6,086 bases of DNA from positions 1-6,086 of the forward strand of contig JAHEEH010000130.1 of the NCBI GenBank assembly GCA_024640835.1, in the 5' to 3' direction. Shown here one piece after another: positions 1 through 5,985 of this stretch (position 1 is the stretch's first letter; each line of letters begins with the position of its first letter). A program made the position numbers and the translations under genes. This stretch comes from Bacteroidota bacterium. GTDB lineage: Bacteria > Bacteroidota > Rhodothermia > Rhodothermales > UBA10348. Below the pieces are notes generated by a model. It was not told the DNA's origin and made no database searches. It saw nothing but the letters and a program-made list of their open reading frames with translations.

Positions 1-412
1 CCTCGGTATCGTCGAATCCGGCGAACGGAGACCGGATGACCTCCGCTCCGAGAGCCCTGAGGCCCGCTTCCTTGGCCGCGTCGACGGAGCTCGGCACGTA
101 GACACGAGCCGGGACTCCGACCTCGCGAGCGGCGTACGCGAGCCCGAGCCCGTGGTTGCCCGCCGAGCACGTGGCGACACCCGACGCTGCCTCCCGTCCG
201 AGGCTGTGGATCGCGAACCAGGCGCCTCGAAGCTTGAACGACCCGGTGAGCTGCAGCGATTCGAGCTTCAGATGAACGTCGACCCCCAGACGATCCGACA
301 GCCGGGGCGATTTCTCCACCGGCGTGCGGCGAACGCGACCTGCCAGGAAGGCGTGAGCGGCCTCGATGCGATCTCGGAGGGACCCGGGCATGGGTTTCGG
401 GGTGAACGTCAT
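1..412 (-). CDS. Threonine/serine dehydratase-like PLP enzyme (N-terminal part, cut by window edge)
   Basis: Only the first 137 codons are present; the rest lies left of position 1. The fold-type II PLP family is clear. The SFKLRGA motif carries the Schiff-base lysine at residue 60. The SAGNHG loop at residues 83-88 binds the PLP phosphate/substrate, and is followed by GLAYAAREVGVPARVYVP, typical of threonine dehydratase and serine racemase. Family members deaminate threonine or serine to 2-oxobutyrate or pyruvate, or racemise serine, in the cytoplasm; the missing C-terminus prevents choosing among them or seeing a regulatory ACT domain. The start chosen is the ATG at 412; an in-frame ATG at 391 is equally possible because neither has a clear Shine-Dalgarno site. 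The gene is divergent from the aldehyde dehydrogenase, with an 81-bp gap. Family assignment is strong; exact substrate is inference. Confidence 0.9.
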   Translation of the reverse strand, partial: MTFTPKPMPGSLRDRIEAAHAFLAGRVRRTPVEKSPRLSDRLGVDVHLKLESLQLTGSFKLRGAWFAIHSLGREAASGVATCSAGNHGLGLAYAAREVGVPARVYVPSSVDAAKEAGLRALGAEVIRSPFAGFDDTE

Positions 413-433
413 GCGAAACGCCGCTGACCCGAA

Positions 434-447
434 CCTCGTTTCCGAGG
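434..447. repeat. Small perfect inverted repeat in divergent intergenic region
   Basis: CCTCG, a TTTC loop, then CGAGG form a perfect 5-bp stem with a 4-nt loop. It lies between the divergent dehydratase and aldehyde dehydrogenase starts, just upstream of the TATACT hexamer at 457-462. It could be an operator dyad or a 5'-leader hairpin for the leftward gene, but a 5-bp GC-rich stem is easily found by chance here. Confidence 0.3.
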
Positions 448-456
448 ACCCGTGCG

Positions 457-462
457 TATACT
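457..462 (+). promoter_or_regulatory. Candidate -10 hexamer for the aldehyde dehydrogenase gene
   Basis: TATACT matches five of six bases of the sigma-70 -10 consensus and stands out in very GC-rich sequence. Transcription would begin near 469, leaving a leader of about 25 nt before the ATG at 494. No convincing -35 hexamer sits 16-18 bp upstream, so this is a candidate only. Its position argues against the in-frame GTG at 452 as the start, because that codon would lie upstream of the transcript. The core GTATAC (456-461) is palindromic, so leftward use is also conceivable. Confidence 0.35.
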
Positions 463-493
463 GTCCGACGGTATTTCGGGACGGACGATCTCC

Positions 494-1948
494 ATGCTCA
501 TCGAGTCTCCGGTTGCCCCTGGCGGACCGATCGCCGATCCGGTTGCACCGCTCGCGGCGGCATGGCAGCTGCAGAAGGAGCACGCCGCGTTTCTGAAGCG
601 GCAACAGCCCGCCTTCCGGATCCGACGCATCACGGACGTCCGCGCGTCGCTCGAGCGGCACCGGGACGCGGTCAAGGAGGCGCTGCACGCCGATTTCCGG
701 AAATCGCCGGAGTCGGTCGACGAGACGGAGATCCTGCCCGTGGTGCTGGAGGCGGCCCACACCGTCCGGAATCTGCGCCGATGGATGAAGCCGCGCCGCG
801 TCAGGACCCCGCTCTACCTTGCCGGCACGACCGCCTTTGTCCGGCCCGAGCCCCGGGGAACGGCCCTCATCATGGCCCCGTGGAACTACCCGGTCAACCT
901 GACCCTCGGTCCGCTCGTGTCCGCCGTAGCGGCTGGATGTCCGGCCATCGTCAAACCGTCCGAGTTCACGCCGGCCACGTCGGCCGTCATACGCAAAGTG
1001 GTCGAAGACGCCCTCCCCCCGGAGGAAGCGTTCGTGGTCGAGGGCGGTGCGGAGGTTGCGCGCGAGCTTCTCGCACTCCCGTTCGACCACTTCTACTTCA
1101 CCGGCTCCGCGCACGTCGGACGAATCGTGATGCGCGCGGCGGCCGACCACCTGGCGTCGGTGACTCTCGAGCTTGGCGGCAAATCACCGACCATCGTCGA
1201 CGAGAGCGCCTCCCTTCCGCACGCCGCTCGAGTCATCGCGTTCTCGAAGTTCGCGAACTGCGGTCAAACCTGCCTGGCGCCCGATCACGTGTACGTGCAC
1301 GAGCGCGTCTACGACCGTTTCGTGGCCGAGCTCCGGGTGCAGATCGAGAAGATTTTCGGAGCCGATGCCCGGAGCAGAATGGAGTCTCCCGGCTTCGGAT
1401 CGCTCATTCACGATCGGCATGCCGACCGGATGCGCGCCCTCGTCAGGGAGGCGGTCAGTGCGGGCGCGACCGTGCATTCCGGCGATCCGGACGCCTCGTC
1501 GGGGCGTTCCGCGGATGCGGTGGTTCTCGGTGATCTGCCGGCCGGTGCGCGCGTGATGGAAGAGGAGATTTTCGGACCCGTCCTCCCCCTCGTCCGCTTC
1601 CGCGCGCTCGACGAGGTCGCGCGCGACATCAACCTGCGCCCCAAGCCACTCGCGCTCTACGTGTTCTCGTCCCGGGCCGGAAGCGTGGAGCATCTCTGCC
1701 ACGCGACGTCCGCGGGGGCCACCGTCGTGAACGACGCACTGATCCACTTCCTCAACTTCGACCTGCCGTTCGGCGGTGTCGGAGGAAGCGGATTGGGCAA
1801 GGGCAAGGGAGAGGCCGGTTTCCGGGCCTTCTCCAACGATCGGGCCGTGCTGCGGCAGCACCTGCGGCCCGGGGTTCTCAACCTCCTCTACCCGCCCTTT
1901 TCGGCGTGGACCCGACGCATCATCGAGTGGCTGCTCAGGCTCTACTAG
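494..1948 (+). CDS. Aldehyde dehydrogenase, class 3 (ALDH3-like) with hydrophobic C-terminal tail
   Basis: The 484-residue product should oxidise aldehydes to carboxylates with NAD(P)+. Key residues from the ATG at 494: the PWNYP motif with oxyanion Asn131, KPSE with Lys154, the FTGS coenzyme loop at 202-205, general-base Glu226 in LELGGKSP, nucleophile Cys260 in CGQTCLAPD, and Glu358-Phe360 in EIFGP. CGQTCLAPD, INLRPKPLALYVFS and the PFGGVGGSG segment are typical of the class 3 branch (fatty or aromatic aldehydes, coniferyl aldehyde). The C-terminus, residues 460-484, is hydrophobic with basic residues (LNLLYPPF...IIEWLLRLY), which may favour membrane association as in fatty aldehyde dehydrogenases; this is inference. 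The usual YHG near the C-terminus is replaced by KGKGE. ATG 494 is preferred over the in-frame GTG at 452 because a purine-rich GGGACGGA lies about 10 nt upstream and the likely -10 box overlaps the GTG region. Substrate is unknown; long-chain aldehydes are plausible. Confidence 0.93.
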   Translation: MLIESPVAPGGPIADPVAPLAAAWQLQKEHAAFLKRQQPAFRIRRITDVRASLERHRDAVKEALHADFRKSPESVDETEILPVVLEAAHTVRNLRRWMKPRRVRTPLYLAGTTAFVRPEPRGTALIMAPWNYPVNLTLGPLVSAVAAGCPAIVKPSEFTPATSAVIRKVVEDALPPEEAFVVEGGAEVARELLALPFDHFYFTGSAHVGRIVMRAAADHLASVTLELGGKSPTIVDESASLPHAARVIAFSKFANCGQTCLAPDHVYVHERVYDRFVAELRVQIEKIFGADARSRMESPGFGSLIHDRHADRMRALVREAVSAGATVHSGDPDASSGRSADAVVLGDLPAGARVMEEEIFGPVLPLVRFRALDEVARDINLRPKPLALYVFSSRAGSVEHLCHATSAGATVVNDALIHFLNFDLPFGGVGGSGLGKGKGEAGFRAFSNDRAVLRQHLRPGVLNLLYPPFSAWTRRIIEWLLRLY

Positions 1949-1950
1949 GG

Positions 1951-1988
1951 CGGCGCGGACTCATCGGGGCCCCATGCGGATCGCGCCG
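1951..1988. repeat. Inverted repeat at the convergent gene ends (possible terminator)
   Basis: CGGCGCG at 1951-1957 is complementary to CGCGCCG at 1982-1988, and the 24-nt loop holds a perfect 8-bp palindrome GGGGCCCC at 1966-1973. It lies at the 12-bp junction between the aldehyde dehydrogenase and dehydrogenase stops and runs into the latter's last codons, where a bidirectional transcription stop would be useful. No T-tract follows on either strand, so intrinsic termination is weakly supported. Confidence 0.25.
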
Positions 1989-2722
1989 TCGAGGCGGATC
2001 ACCTCGGCGTTGATCATGCGGTTCTCGATGACGTGCTGGGCAAGGAACGCGTAGTCCTCCGGCGTACCGAGGCGCGACGGAAAGGGGATCTGCTGCGCCA
2101 GCGACTCCTGGACGTCGTCCGGCATGCCCGCGACCATGGGCGTCTTCATGACGCCCGGGGCGATCGTGACCACGCGGATGCCGCTCGACGACAGGTCGCG
2201 TGCGATCGGCAGCGTCATTCCCACCACACCGCCCTTCGACGCCGAGTAGGCCGCCTGGCCGATCTGGCCGTCGAATGCGGCGACCGACGCGGTGTTCACG
2301 ATCACGCCACGCTCTCCGTCCTCCTCCGGCTCGTTTTCCGCCATGAGCGCTGCCGACAGGCGGATCACGTTGAAGGTGCCGATGAGGTTGACCTTCACGA
2401 TCCTCTCGAAGCTCTCGAGGTCGTGGGGGCCCTTTCGGCTCAGCGTCCGCCGGCCGATGATGATGCCCGCACAGTTGACCACGCCGTGCAGGGCGCCGAA
2501 ACGCTCCCTGGCCAGGGCGATCGTCGATTCCACGCTGGCGGAATCGGTGACGTCCGTGCGCGAGAAGACGCCTCCGATGCTGCCGGCCACGCCCGCGCCC
2601 CCCTCCTCGTTCACGTCCGCAACCACGATGTTGGCACCGAGGCCCGCGAGACGCGCCGCCGTCCCGGCACCGAGTCCGGAGCCGCCTCCGGTAACCAGAA
2701 ATGTATGACCCTTGATATGCAT
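1961..2722 (-). CDS. 3-hydroxyacyl-CoA dehydrogenase type 2-like SDR (HSD10/HSD17B10 family)
   Basis: This 253-residue classical short-chain dehydrogenase/reductase should interconvert 3-hydroxyacyl-CoA and 3-ketoacyl-CoA with NAD(H) in the cytoplasm. HSD10 homologues act on 2-methyl-3-hydroxybutyryl-CoA in isoleucine breakdown, on short-chain acyl-CoAs and on some steroids. The glycine-rich TGGGSGLG is at 11-18. Asp36 at the end of beta-2 points to NAD rather than NADP. NCAG is at 83-86, Asn112 in [12 protein letters not shown], Ser146 in NTASVAA, and Tyr159/Lys163 in YSASK, so the catalytic tetrad is complete. [28 protein letters not shown] and the C-terminal [11 protein letters not shown] match, from memory, the human HSD17B10 sequence almost word for word, which separates it from generic FabG. 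The ATG at 2722 has a good Shine-Dalgarno site; the reading frame stays open further upstream but the SDR fold starts here. The gene is convergent with the aldehyde dehydrogenase and divergent from the Nudix-eIF2B operon. Exact acyl-CoA substrate is unproven. Confidence 0.95.
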   Translation of the reverse strand: MHIKGHTFLVTGGGSGLGAGTAARLAGLGANIVVADVNEEGGAGVAGSIGGVFSRTDVTDSASVESTIALARERFGALHGVVNCAGIIIGRRTLSRKGPHDLESFERIVKVNLIGTFNVIRLSAALMAENEPEEDGERGVIVNTASVAAFDGQIGQAAYSASKGGVVGMTLPIARDLSSSGIRVVTIAPGVMKTPMVAGMPDDVQESLAQQIPFPSRLGTPEDYAFLAQHVIENRMINAEVIRLDGAIRMGPR

Positions 2723-2729
2723 AGCGCTG

Positions 2730-2736
2730 TCCTCTC
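2730..2736 (-). promoter_or_regulatory. Strong Shine-Dalgarno site fixing the SDR start
   Basis: On the minus strand GAGAGGA lies 7 nt before the ATG at 2722. It is the clearest ribosome binding site in the window and decides the start, although the frame is open for several hundred codons further upstream. Confidence 0.75.
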
Positions 2737-2746
2737 GTATGGCGCC

Positions 2747-2765
2747 GGCCGGAACCACTCCGGCC
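2747..2765. repeat. Perfect 7-bp hairpin/operator dyad in the SDR/Nudix divergent region
   Basis: GGCCGGA (2747-2753), ACCAC (2754-2758) and TCCGGCC (2759-2765) form a perfect 7-bp stem with a 5-nt loop. It lies upstream of the SDR ribosome binding site in the 138-bp region between the divergent SDR and Nudix-eIF2B genes. It may be a repressor operator or a hairpin in the SDR 5' leader. A weak -10-like TAGATT on the minus strand (plus coordinates 2775-2780) would put the transcript start just before it. No T-run follows, so it is unlikely to be a terminator. Confidence 0.4.
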
Positions 2766-2860
2766 CGCACCGGGAATCTAGTCGGCGGCCTGTTGAAGGG
2801 CTCTAGAAGAAACGAGCCGAGTGGTGCGTCGTACTTTCCTGTGTTCCGTCCTTCGCCTCC

Positions 2861-4111
2861 ATGTCCGAGCCGATTCCCGTCGTCACCTGCTTCCTTCGCC
2901 ATGCCGGCGACGTGCTGCTCGTGCGGAGAAGCCCAGCGGCGTCGACCTATGCCGGACACTGGGCCGGCATCTCGGGGTACGTCCAGACGCCCGATCCGGA
3001 GCACGATGCGCGGCGGGAGATCGCTGAGGAAACGGGTATCACGGAAGGGCACCGCCTGGTTCGGGCGGGGGCTGCGCTCGTCGTGCGAGACGACGGGCGA
3101 GAGTGGCTGGTTCACCCCTTCCTCTGGGACGTCCGCGGGCGGGACGTGCGCTTGAACGAGGAAGCCGCGGAAGCCGACTGGGGCAGTGCAACGCGCATGC
3201 TGGGACTGGAGACCGTCCCCGGGCTGTGGCAGGCCTACAGACGCGTCGCTCCGACCTCGGAGGACGTGTCGCTGGACCGCACCCGGGGATCGTCTGCCCT
3301 CGCAGAGGAGGCCCTCCAGGTGCTCCGCGACTCGGCGGGAGAGGCCCGGATGGCCCGGGATCCCAGGGCCTGGACCGTGCTGGGCGCCCTTGCCGAGCGC
3401 CTGGTGGCATCCCGCCCGGCCATGGCGGCCGTGGCGAACCGGATCGAGGCGGCCATGGCCAGGGCCTCGTCCGACCCGTCGGCGGAGGCGGTGGAGCGGG
3501 AGGCCCACGCGGGAATCCGTGCCGGTCACGACGCCGACGCGGCGGCGGCGGCAACGGCCGTGGAATTCATCGCCGGGCGCAGGATCCTCACGCTCTCCCG
3601 TTCCGAGACCCTGCTCGACGCCGTGCAGATGGCCAATCCCAGGCCCACGCTGATCGTCGTCGCCGCGTCCGAGCCCGGTGGCGAGGGGCACCAGGTGGCC
3701 CGTCGCTGGGCGGAATCGGGACTCCAGGTGATCCGCATTCCGGATTCCTCCGTGGCGCAGACCATCCTGGACCGGGGCGTCGACCTGGTCCTCGTCGGAG
3801 CGGACGCCCTCCTCCGCGGAGGGGATCTGGTCAACAAGTCCGGTACCCTCGCGGCCGCGCTTGCCGCCGCCGAGGCCGGGCTTCCGTTTCTGTGCGCCGT
3901 TTCCGTGGACAAGCTCCGCAAGGATGACTCGCTGACGCTTCGGGACCTTCCGCCGGCCGCCGTCTTCCCCGGTCGGGCCGAAGGACCTCCCGTGCGTGCA
4001 TCCCTGTTCGACCGGACCCCGGCGCGGCTCGTGACCGCGTATCTCACGGAGCGCGGCCGGATCGAGCCGAAGGACCTCGCCGCCCTCGCCGATTCGATGT
4101 CCCGTCGGTGA
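2861..4111 (+). CDS. Nudix hydrolase domain fused to eIF2B alpha/beta/delta-like (ribose-1,5-bisphosphate/MTR-1-P isomerase family) domain
   Basis: The 416-residue product joins two domains. Residues about 5-130 are Nudix: a WAGISGYV strand-loop, then the box with Gly39 and REIAEETGI at 52-60, with metal-binding Glu53, Glu56 and Glu57. The spacing between Gly39 and RE is one residue shorter than in the textbook Nudix box, with Asp near the usual first Glu. Residues about 140-416 are an eIF2B-type domain: a helical part (to about 237), then a Rossmann-like part with ILTLSRSET (242-250), [12 protein letters not shown] (311-322), NKSGT (325-329) and [16 protein letters not shown]. Asp315 corresponds to the catalytic Asp of the isomerases, but Ser246 sits where they have the catalytic Cys. 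Nudix enzymes cleave nucleoside diphosphate-linked compounds; the eIF2B fold includes sugar-1-phosphate isomerases and translation-factor subunits. A nucleotide- or ADP-ribose-derived sugar phosphate role is inference. There is no clear Shine-Dalgarno site before the ATG at 2861. It looks like the first gene of a tight operon with queE. Confidence 0.88.
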   Translation: MSEPIPVVTCFLRHAGDVLLVRRSPAASTYAGHWAGISGYVQTPDPEHDARREIAEETGITEGHRLVRAGAALVVRDDGREWLVHPFLWDVRGRDVRLNEEAAEADWGSATRMLGLETVPGLWQAYRRVAPTSEDVSLDRTRGSSALAEEALQVLRDSAGEARMARDPRAWTVLGALAERLVASRPAMAAVANRIEAAMARASSDPSAEAVEREAHAGIRAGHDADAAAAATAVEFIAGRRILTLSRSETLLDAVQMANPRPTLIVVAASEPGGEGHQVARRWAESGLQVIRIPDSSVAQTILDRGVDLVLVGADALLRGGDLVNKSGTLAAALAAAEAGLPFLCAVSVDKLRKDDSLTLRDLPPAAVFPGRAEGPPVRASLFDRTPARLVTAYLTERGRIEPKDLAALADSMSRR

Positions 4112-4119
4112 CAGTCGCC

Positions 4120-4806
4120 ATGGCGTACTCGGTCAAGGAGATCTACTACACCCTTCAGGGCGAGGGTTTCCACGCCGGGCGGGCCTCGGTCTTCCTGCGG
4201 TTTGCCGGCTGCAACCTGTGGAGTGGCCGGGAGGCCGACCGCGCCACGGCCACGTGCCGTTTCTGCGACACCGACTTCGCGGGCACCGACGGTCCGGGAG
4301 GAGGGCGCTTCGACTCCGCTGACCGGGTCGCGGATGCCGTCCTGCGCACGTGGGAAGCCCGATTCGCCGACGAAGCGACGCCCGTTGCGGCTCCCGTCTC
4401 CGGTGATCTGTCATGGCCACCGAGGCCGTTCGTGGTCTGTACCGGCGGCGAGCCGCTGCTTCAGCTCGATTCTCCGCTCATCGAGGCCCTCCGGGCAAGG
4501 GGCTGCGAAATAGCGGTCGAGACCAACGGCACGCTCCCGGCGCCGTCGGGACTGGACTGGATCTGCGTAAGCCCCAAGGCGGGAACGAAGCTCGTGGTGC
4601 AGAAGGGCAACGAGCTGAAGCTCGTCTACCCCCAGCCCGATGCTCCGCCGAGAGCATTCGCCCATCTGGCGTTCGACCACTTTTCCCTGCAGCCCATGGA
4701 CGGACCCGACGTCGCCGTGCACACGCGGGCCGCCGTGGCCTATTGTCTCGCGCATCCCCACTGGCGTCTCAGCCTGCAGACCCACAAGCTTCTGGGCATC
4801 CGATGA
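4120..4806 (+). CDS. queE: 7-carboxy-7-deazaguanine synthase (radical SAM), queuosine pathway
   Basis: QueE converts 6-carboxy-5,6,7,8-tetrahydropterin to 7-carboxy-7-deazaguanine, the ring-contraction step towards preQ0 and queuosine in tRNA. It uses SAM, a [4Fe-4S] cluster and Mg2+. Seen in the 228-residue product: TLQGEG at 11-16, substrate-binding in this family; Cys31, Cys46 and Cys49 in a C-X14-C-X2-C arrangement; the SAM-binding GGEP at 109-112; ETNGT at 134-138; SPK at 151-153; and the C-terminal QTHKLLGIR. The X14 spacing is the variant known from Burkholderia-type QueE instead of the usual CX3CX2C. A loop rich in Ala/Pro at about 80-102 lengthens the protein slightly. An in-frame GTG at 4108 overlaps the upstream stop as GTGA and would add four residues. 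I chose ATG 4120 because [16 protein letters not shown] fits the family start. Both leave it translationally coupled to the Nudix-eIF2B gene. Other queuosine genes are not in the window. Confidence 0.94.
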   Translation: MAYSVKEIYYTLQGEGFHAGRASVFLRFAGCNLWSGREADRATATCRFCDTDFAGTDGPGGGRFDSADRVADAVLRTWEARFADEATPVAAPVSGDLSWPPRPFVVCTGGEPLLQLDSPLIEALRARGCEIAVETNGTLPAPSGLDWICVSPKAGTKLVVQKGNELKLVYPQPDAPPRAFAHLAFDHFSLQPMDGPDVAVHTRAAVAYCLAHPHWRLSLQTHKLLGIR

Positions 4807-5984
4807 TCAGGAGACTGTTCCCGTTTCTTCTCCTCGCGCTCACCGCCTGCGCATCGCGCGAGTCCTCGACACTTCGGGTGATGACGTTCAATCTCGAGGA
4901 CATCCGAACGGACGATCTCGTTCGGGCGGATCATCCCCGGCTTCAGCGCGCCGTGGAAACCATCCGCCGAATCCGGCCCGACATCATTCTGCTCAACGAA
5001 ATCGCGTATGACGAGCCGGGTATCCCCGGCTGGACGGACGGCGACGTGCCCGGCAGCAACGGGCAGCGCTTCGCCGATCTGCTGGCGGGTGACGACACGT
5101 GGATCGCGTTCATGGCCCCGTCCAACACCGGACGGGCCAGCGGATTCGATCTGAACCGGAACGGACAGACAGTCACCGAATGGACCGAGCCCCCATCCGC
5201 TTCGGCGGACGGCTCCCCGGCCGCCCAGACCCCGGAAGGTCGGGCCTACGGGGACGATTCCTGGGGATTCGGTACGTTTCCGGGGCAGTACGCCATGGCC
5301 GTCCTGGTACGCAGTGACCACCGGATTCTCGTCGATTCCGTGCGGACGTTTCGGGACTTCCGGTGGTCCGGACTGCCGGGCGCTCTTCGCCCCACGGATC
5401 CTGGGACGGGGTTGCCCTGGTACGACGACGAGGTCTGGGCGCGCTTCCCGCTCAGTTCCAAGAGCCATTGGGACGTTCCGGTGCTCACCGCCGCAGGGCC
5501 GATCGTCCACGTACTGGCGAGCCACCCGACCCCCCCTTCCTTCGACGGCCCCGAGCGACGAAACAGGCTCCGCAACCACGACGAGATCCGGTTCTGGGCG
5601 ACTTATCTGGACGACGATCCGGCCATCGTCGACGACTCCGGACAGGTCGGAGGGCTGGCGCCCGGTGCGTCCTTCGTCCTTCTGGGCGATCTCAATGCGG
5701 ATCCCGACGAGGGCGGCTCCGTGGAGAACCCCGTCGGCACGTGGCTGCTTGCCCACGAGCGGATAAACGGCGTCTTCACGCCGGTCGCCGATCCCGACGG
5801 GGTGACCGCATTCCCCCGGCTCGACGCGGACGACACGGCCCGATGGGGACTGCGCGTCGACTACGTCCTTCCGTCCCTCGATCTGGAAGTCCTCCGCGGT
5901 GCAGTGGATCGGCCGTACGATGCGGAGGCTCCGACGGGCAGCGACCACTTTCCGGTCTGGATCGACCTGTCTTTCCCACGGTGA
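4803..5984 (+). CDS. Endonuclease/exonuclease/phosphatase-fold lipoprotein
   Basis: The 393-residue product starts with a lipoprotein signal, [16 protein letters not shown]: two arginines, a hydrophobic core and an LTAC lipobox with Cys16. Ala17-Ser18 after the cysteine carries no inner-membrane Asp signal, so outer-membrane anchoring is likely. The rest is the DNase I-like metallophosphoesterase fold: Asn30 in VMTFNLEDI, metal-binding Glu66 in ILLNEIA, His241 in ASHPTPP, Asp296/Asn298 in LLGDLNADP, Asp353 in RVDY, and the terminal SDH at 380-382. All expected catalytic positions are present. These enzymes hydrolyse phosphodiester or phosphomonoester bonds of nucleic acids, nucleotides, inositol phosphates or lipids, so the substrate is open. 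The DGPERRN...NHDEIRFW segment marks a secreted subfamily. Residues about 105-160 form a Gly/Pro/Ser-rich insertion between conserved strands. The ATG overlaps the queE stop as ATGA, implying translational coupling. A periplasmic or surface enzyme in this operon is unexpected; nutrient-phosphate scavenging is one inference. Confidence 0.9.
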   Translation: MIRRLFPFLLLALTACASRESSTLRVMTFNLEDIRTDDLVRADHPRLQRAVETIRRIRPDIILLNEIAYDEPGIPGWTDGDVPGSNGQRFADLLAGDDTWIAFMAPSNTGRASGFDLNRNGQTVTEWTEPPSASADGSPAAQTPEGRAYGDDSWGFGTFPGQYAMAVLVRSDHRILVDSVRTFRDFRWSGLPGALRPTDPGTGLPWYDDEVWARFPLSSKSHWDVPVLTAAGPIVHVLASHPTPPSFDGPERRNRLRNHDEIRFWATYLDDDPAIVDDSGQVGGLAPGASFVLLGDLNADPDEGGSVENPVGTWLLAHERINGVFTPVADPDGVTAFPRLDADDTARWGLRVDYVLPSLDLEVLRGAVDRPYDAEAPTGSDHFPVWIDLSFPR

Positions 5985-5985
5985 C

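Noticed and set aside
452..493. GTG at 452 as the aldehyde dehydrogenase start
   Set aside because: It lies beside the TATACT promoter candidate, lacks a ribosome binding site, and the added 14 residues have no family resemblance.
2033..2806. Plus-strand 257-codon frame opposite the SDR
   Set aside because: It is His/Arg-rich with no motifs, and is the complement of a confidently identified gene.
3526..3560. GCGGCGGCGG-like triplet run near 3539-3550
   Set aside because: It encodes the Ala run [10 protein letters not shown] in a helix linker; too short and codon-explained to count as a repeat element.
2723..3691. In-frame N-terminal extension of the SDR on the minus strand
   Set aside because: The extension is low-complexity shadow sequence opposite the Nudix-eIF2B gene, while the SDR fold and a strong ribosome binding site start at 2722.
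3103..3927. Second plus-strand frame within the Nudix-eIF2B gene
   Set aside because: Extremely Gly/Arg/Pro-rich translation typical of an out-of-frame reading; the overlapping frame has conserved domains.
4413..4802. Upstream in-frame extension of the lipoprotein gene, overlapping queE
   Set aside because: It would bury the signal peptide and lipobox in a shadow of queE; the ATGA overlap at 4803 gives the natural start.
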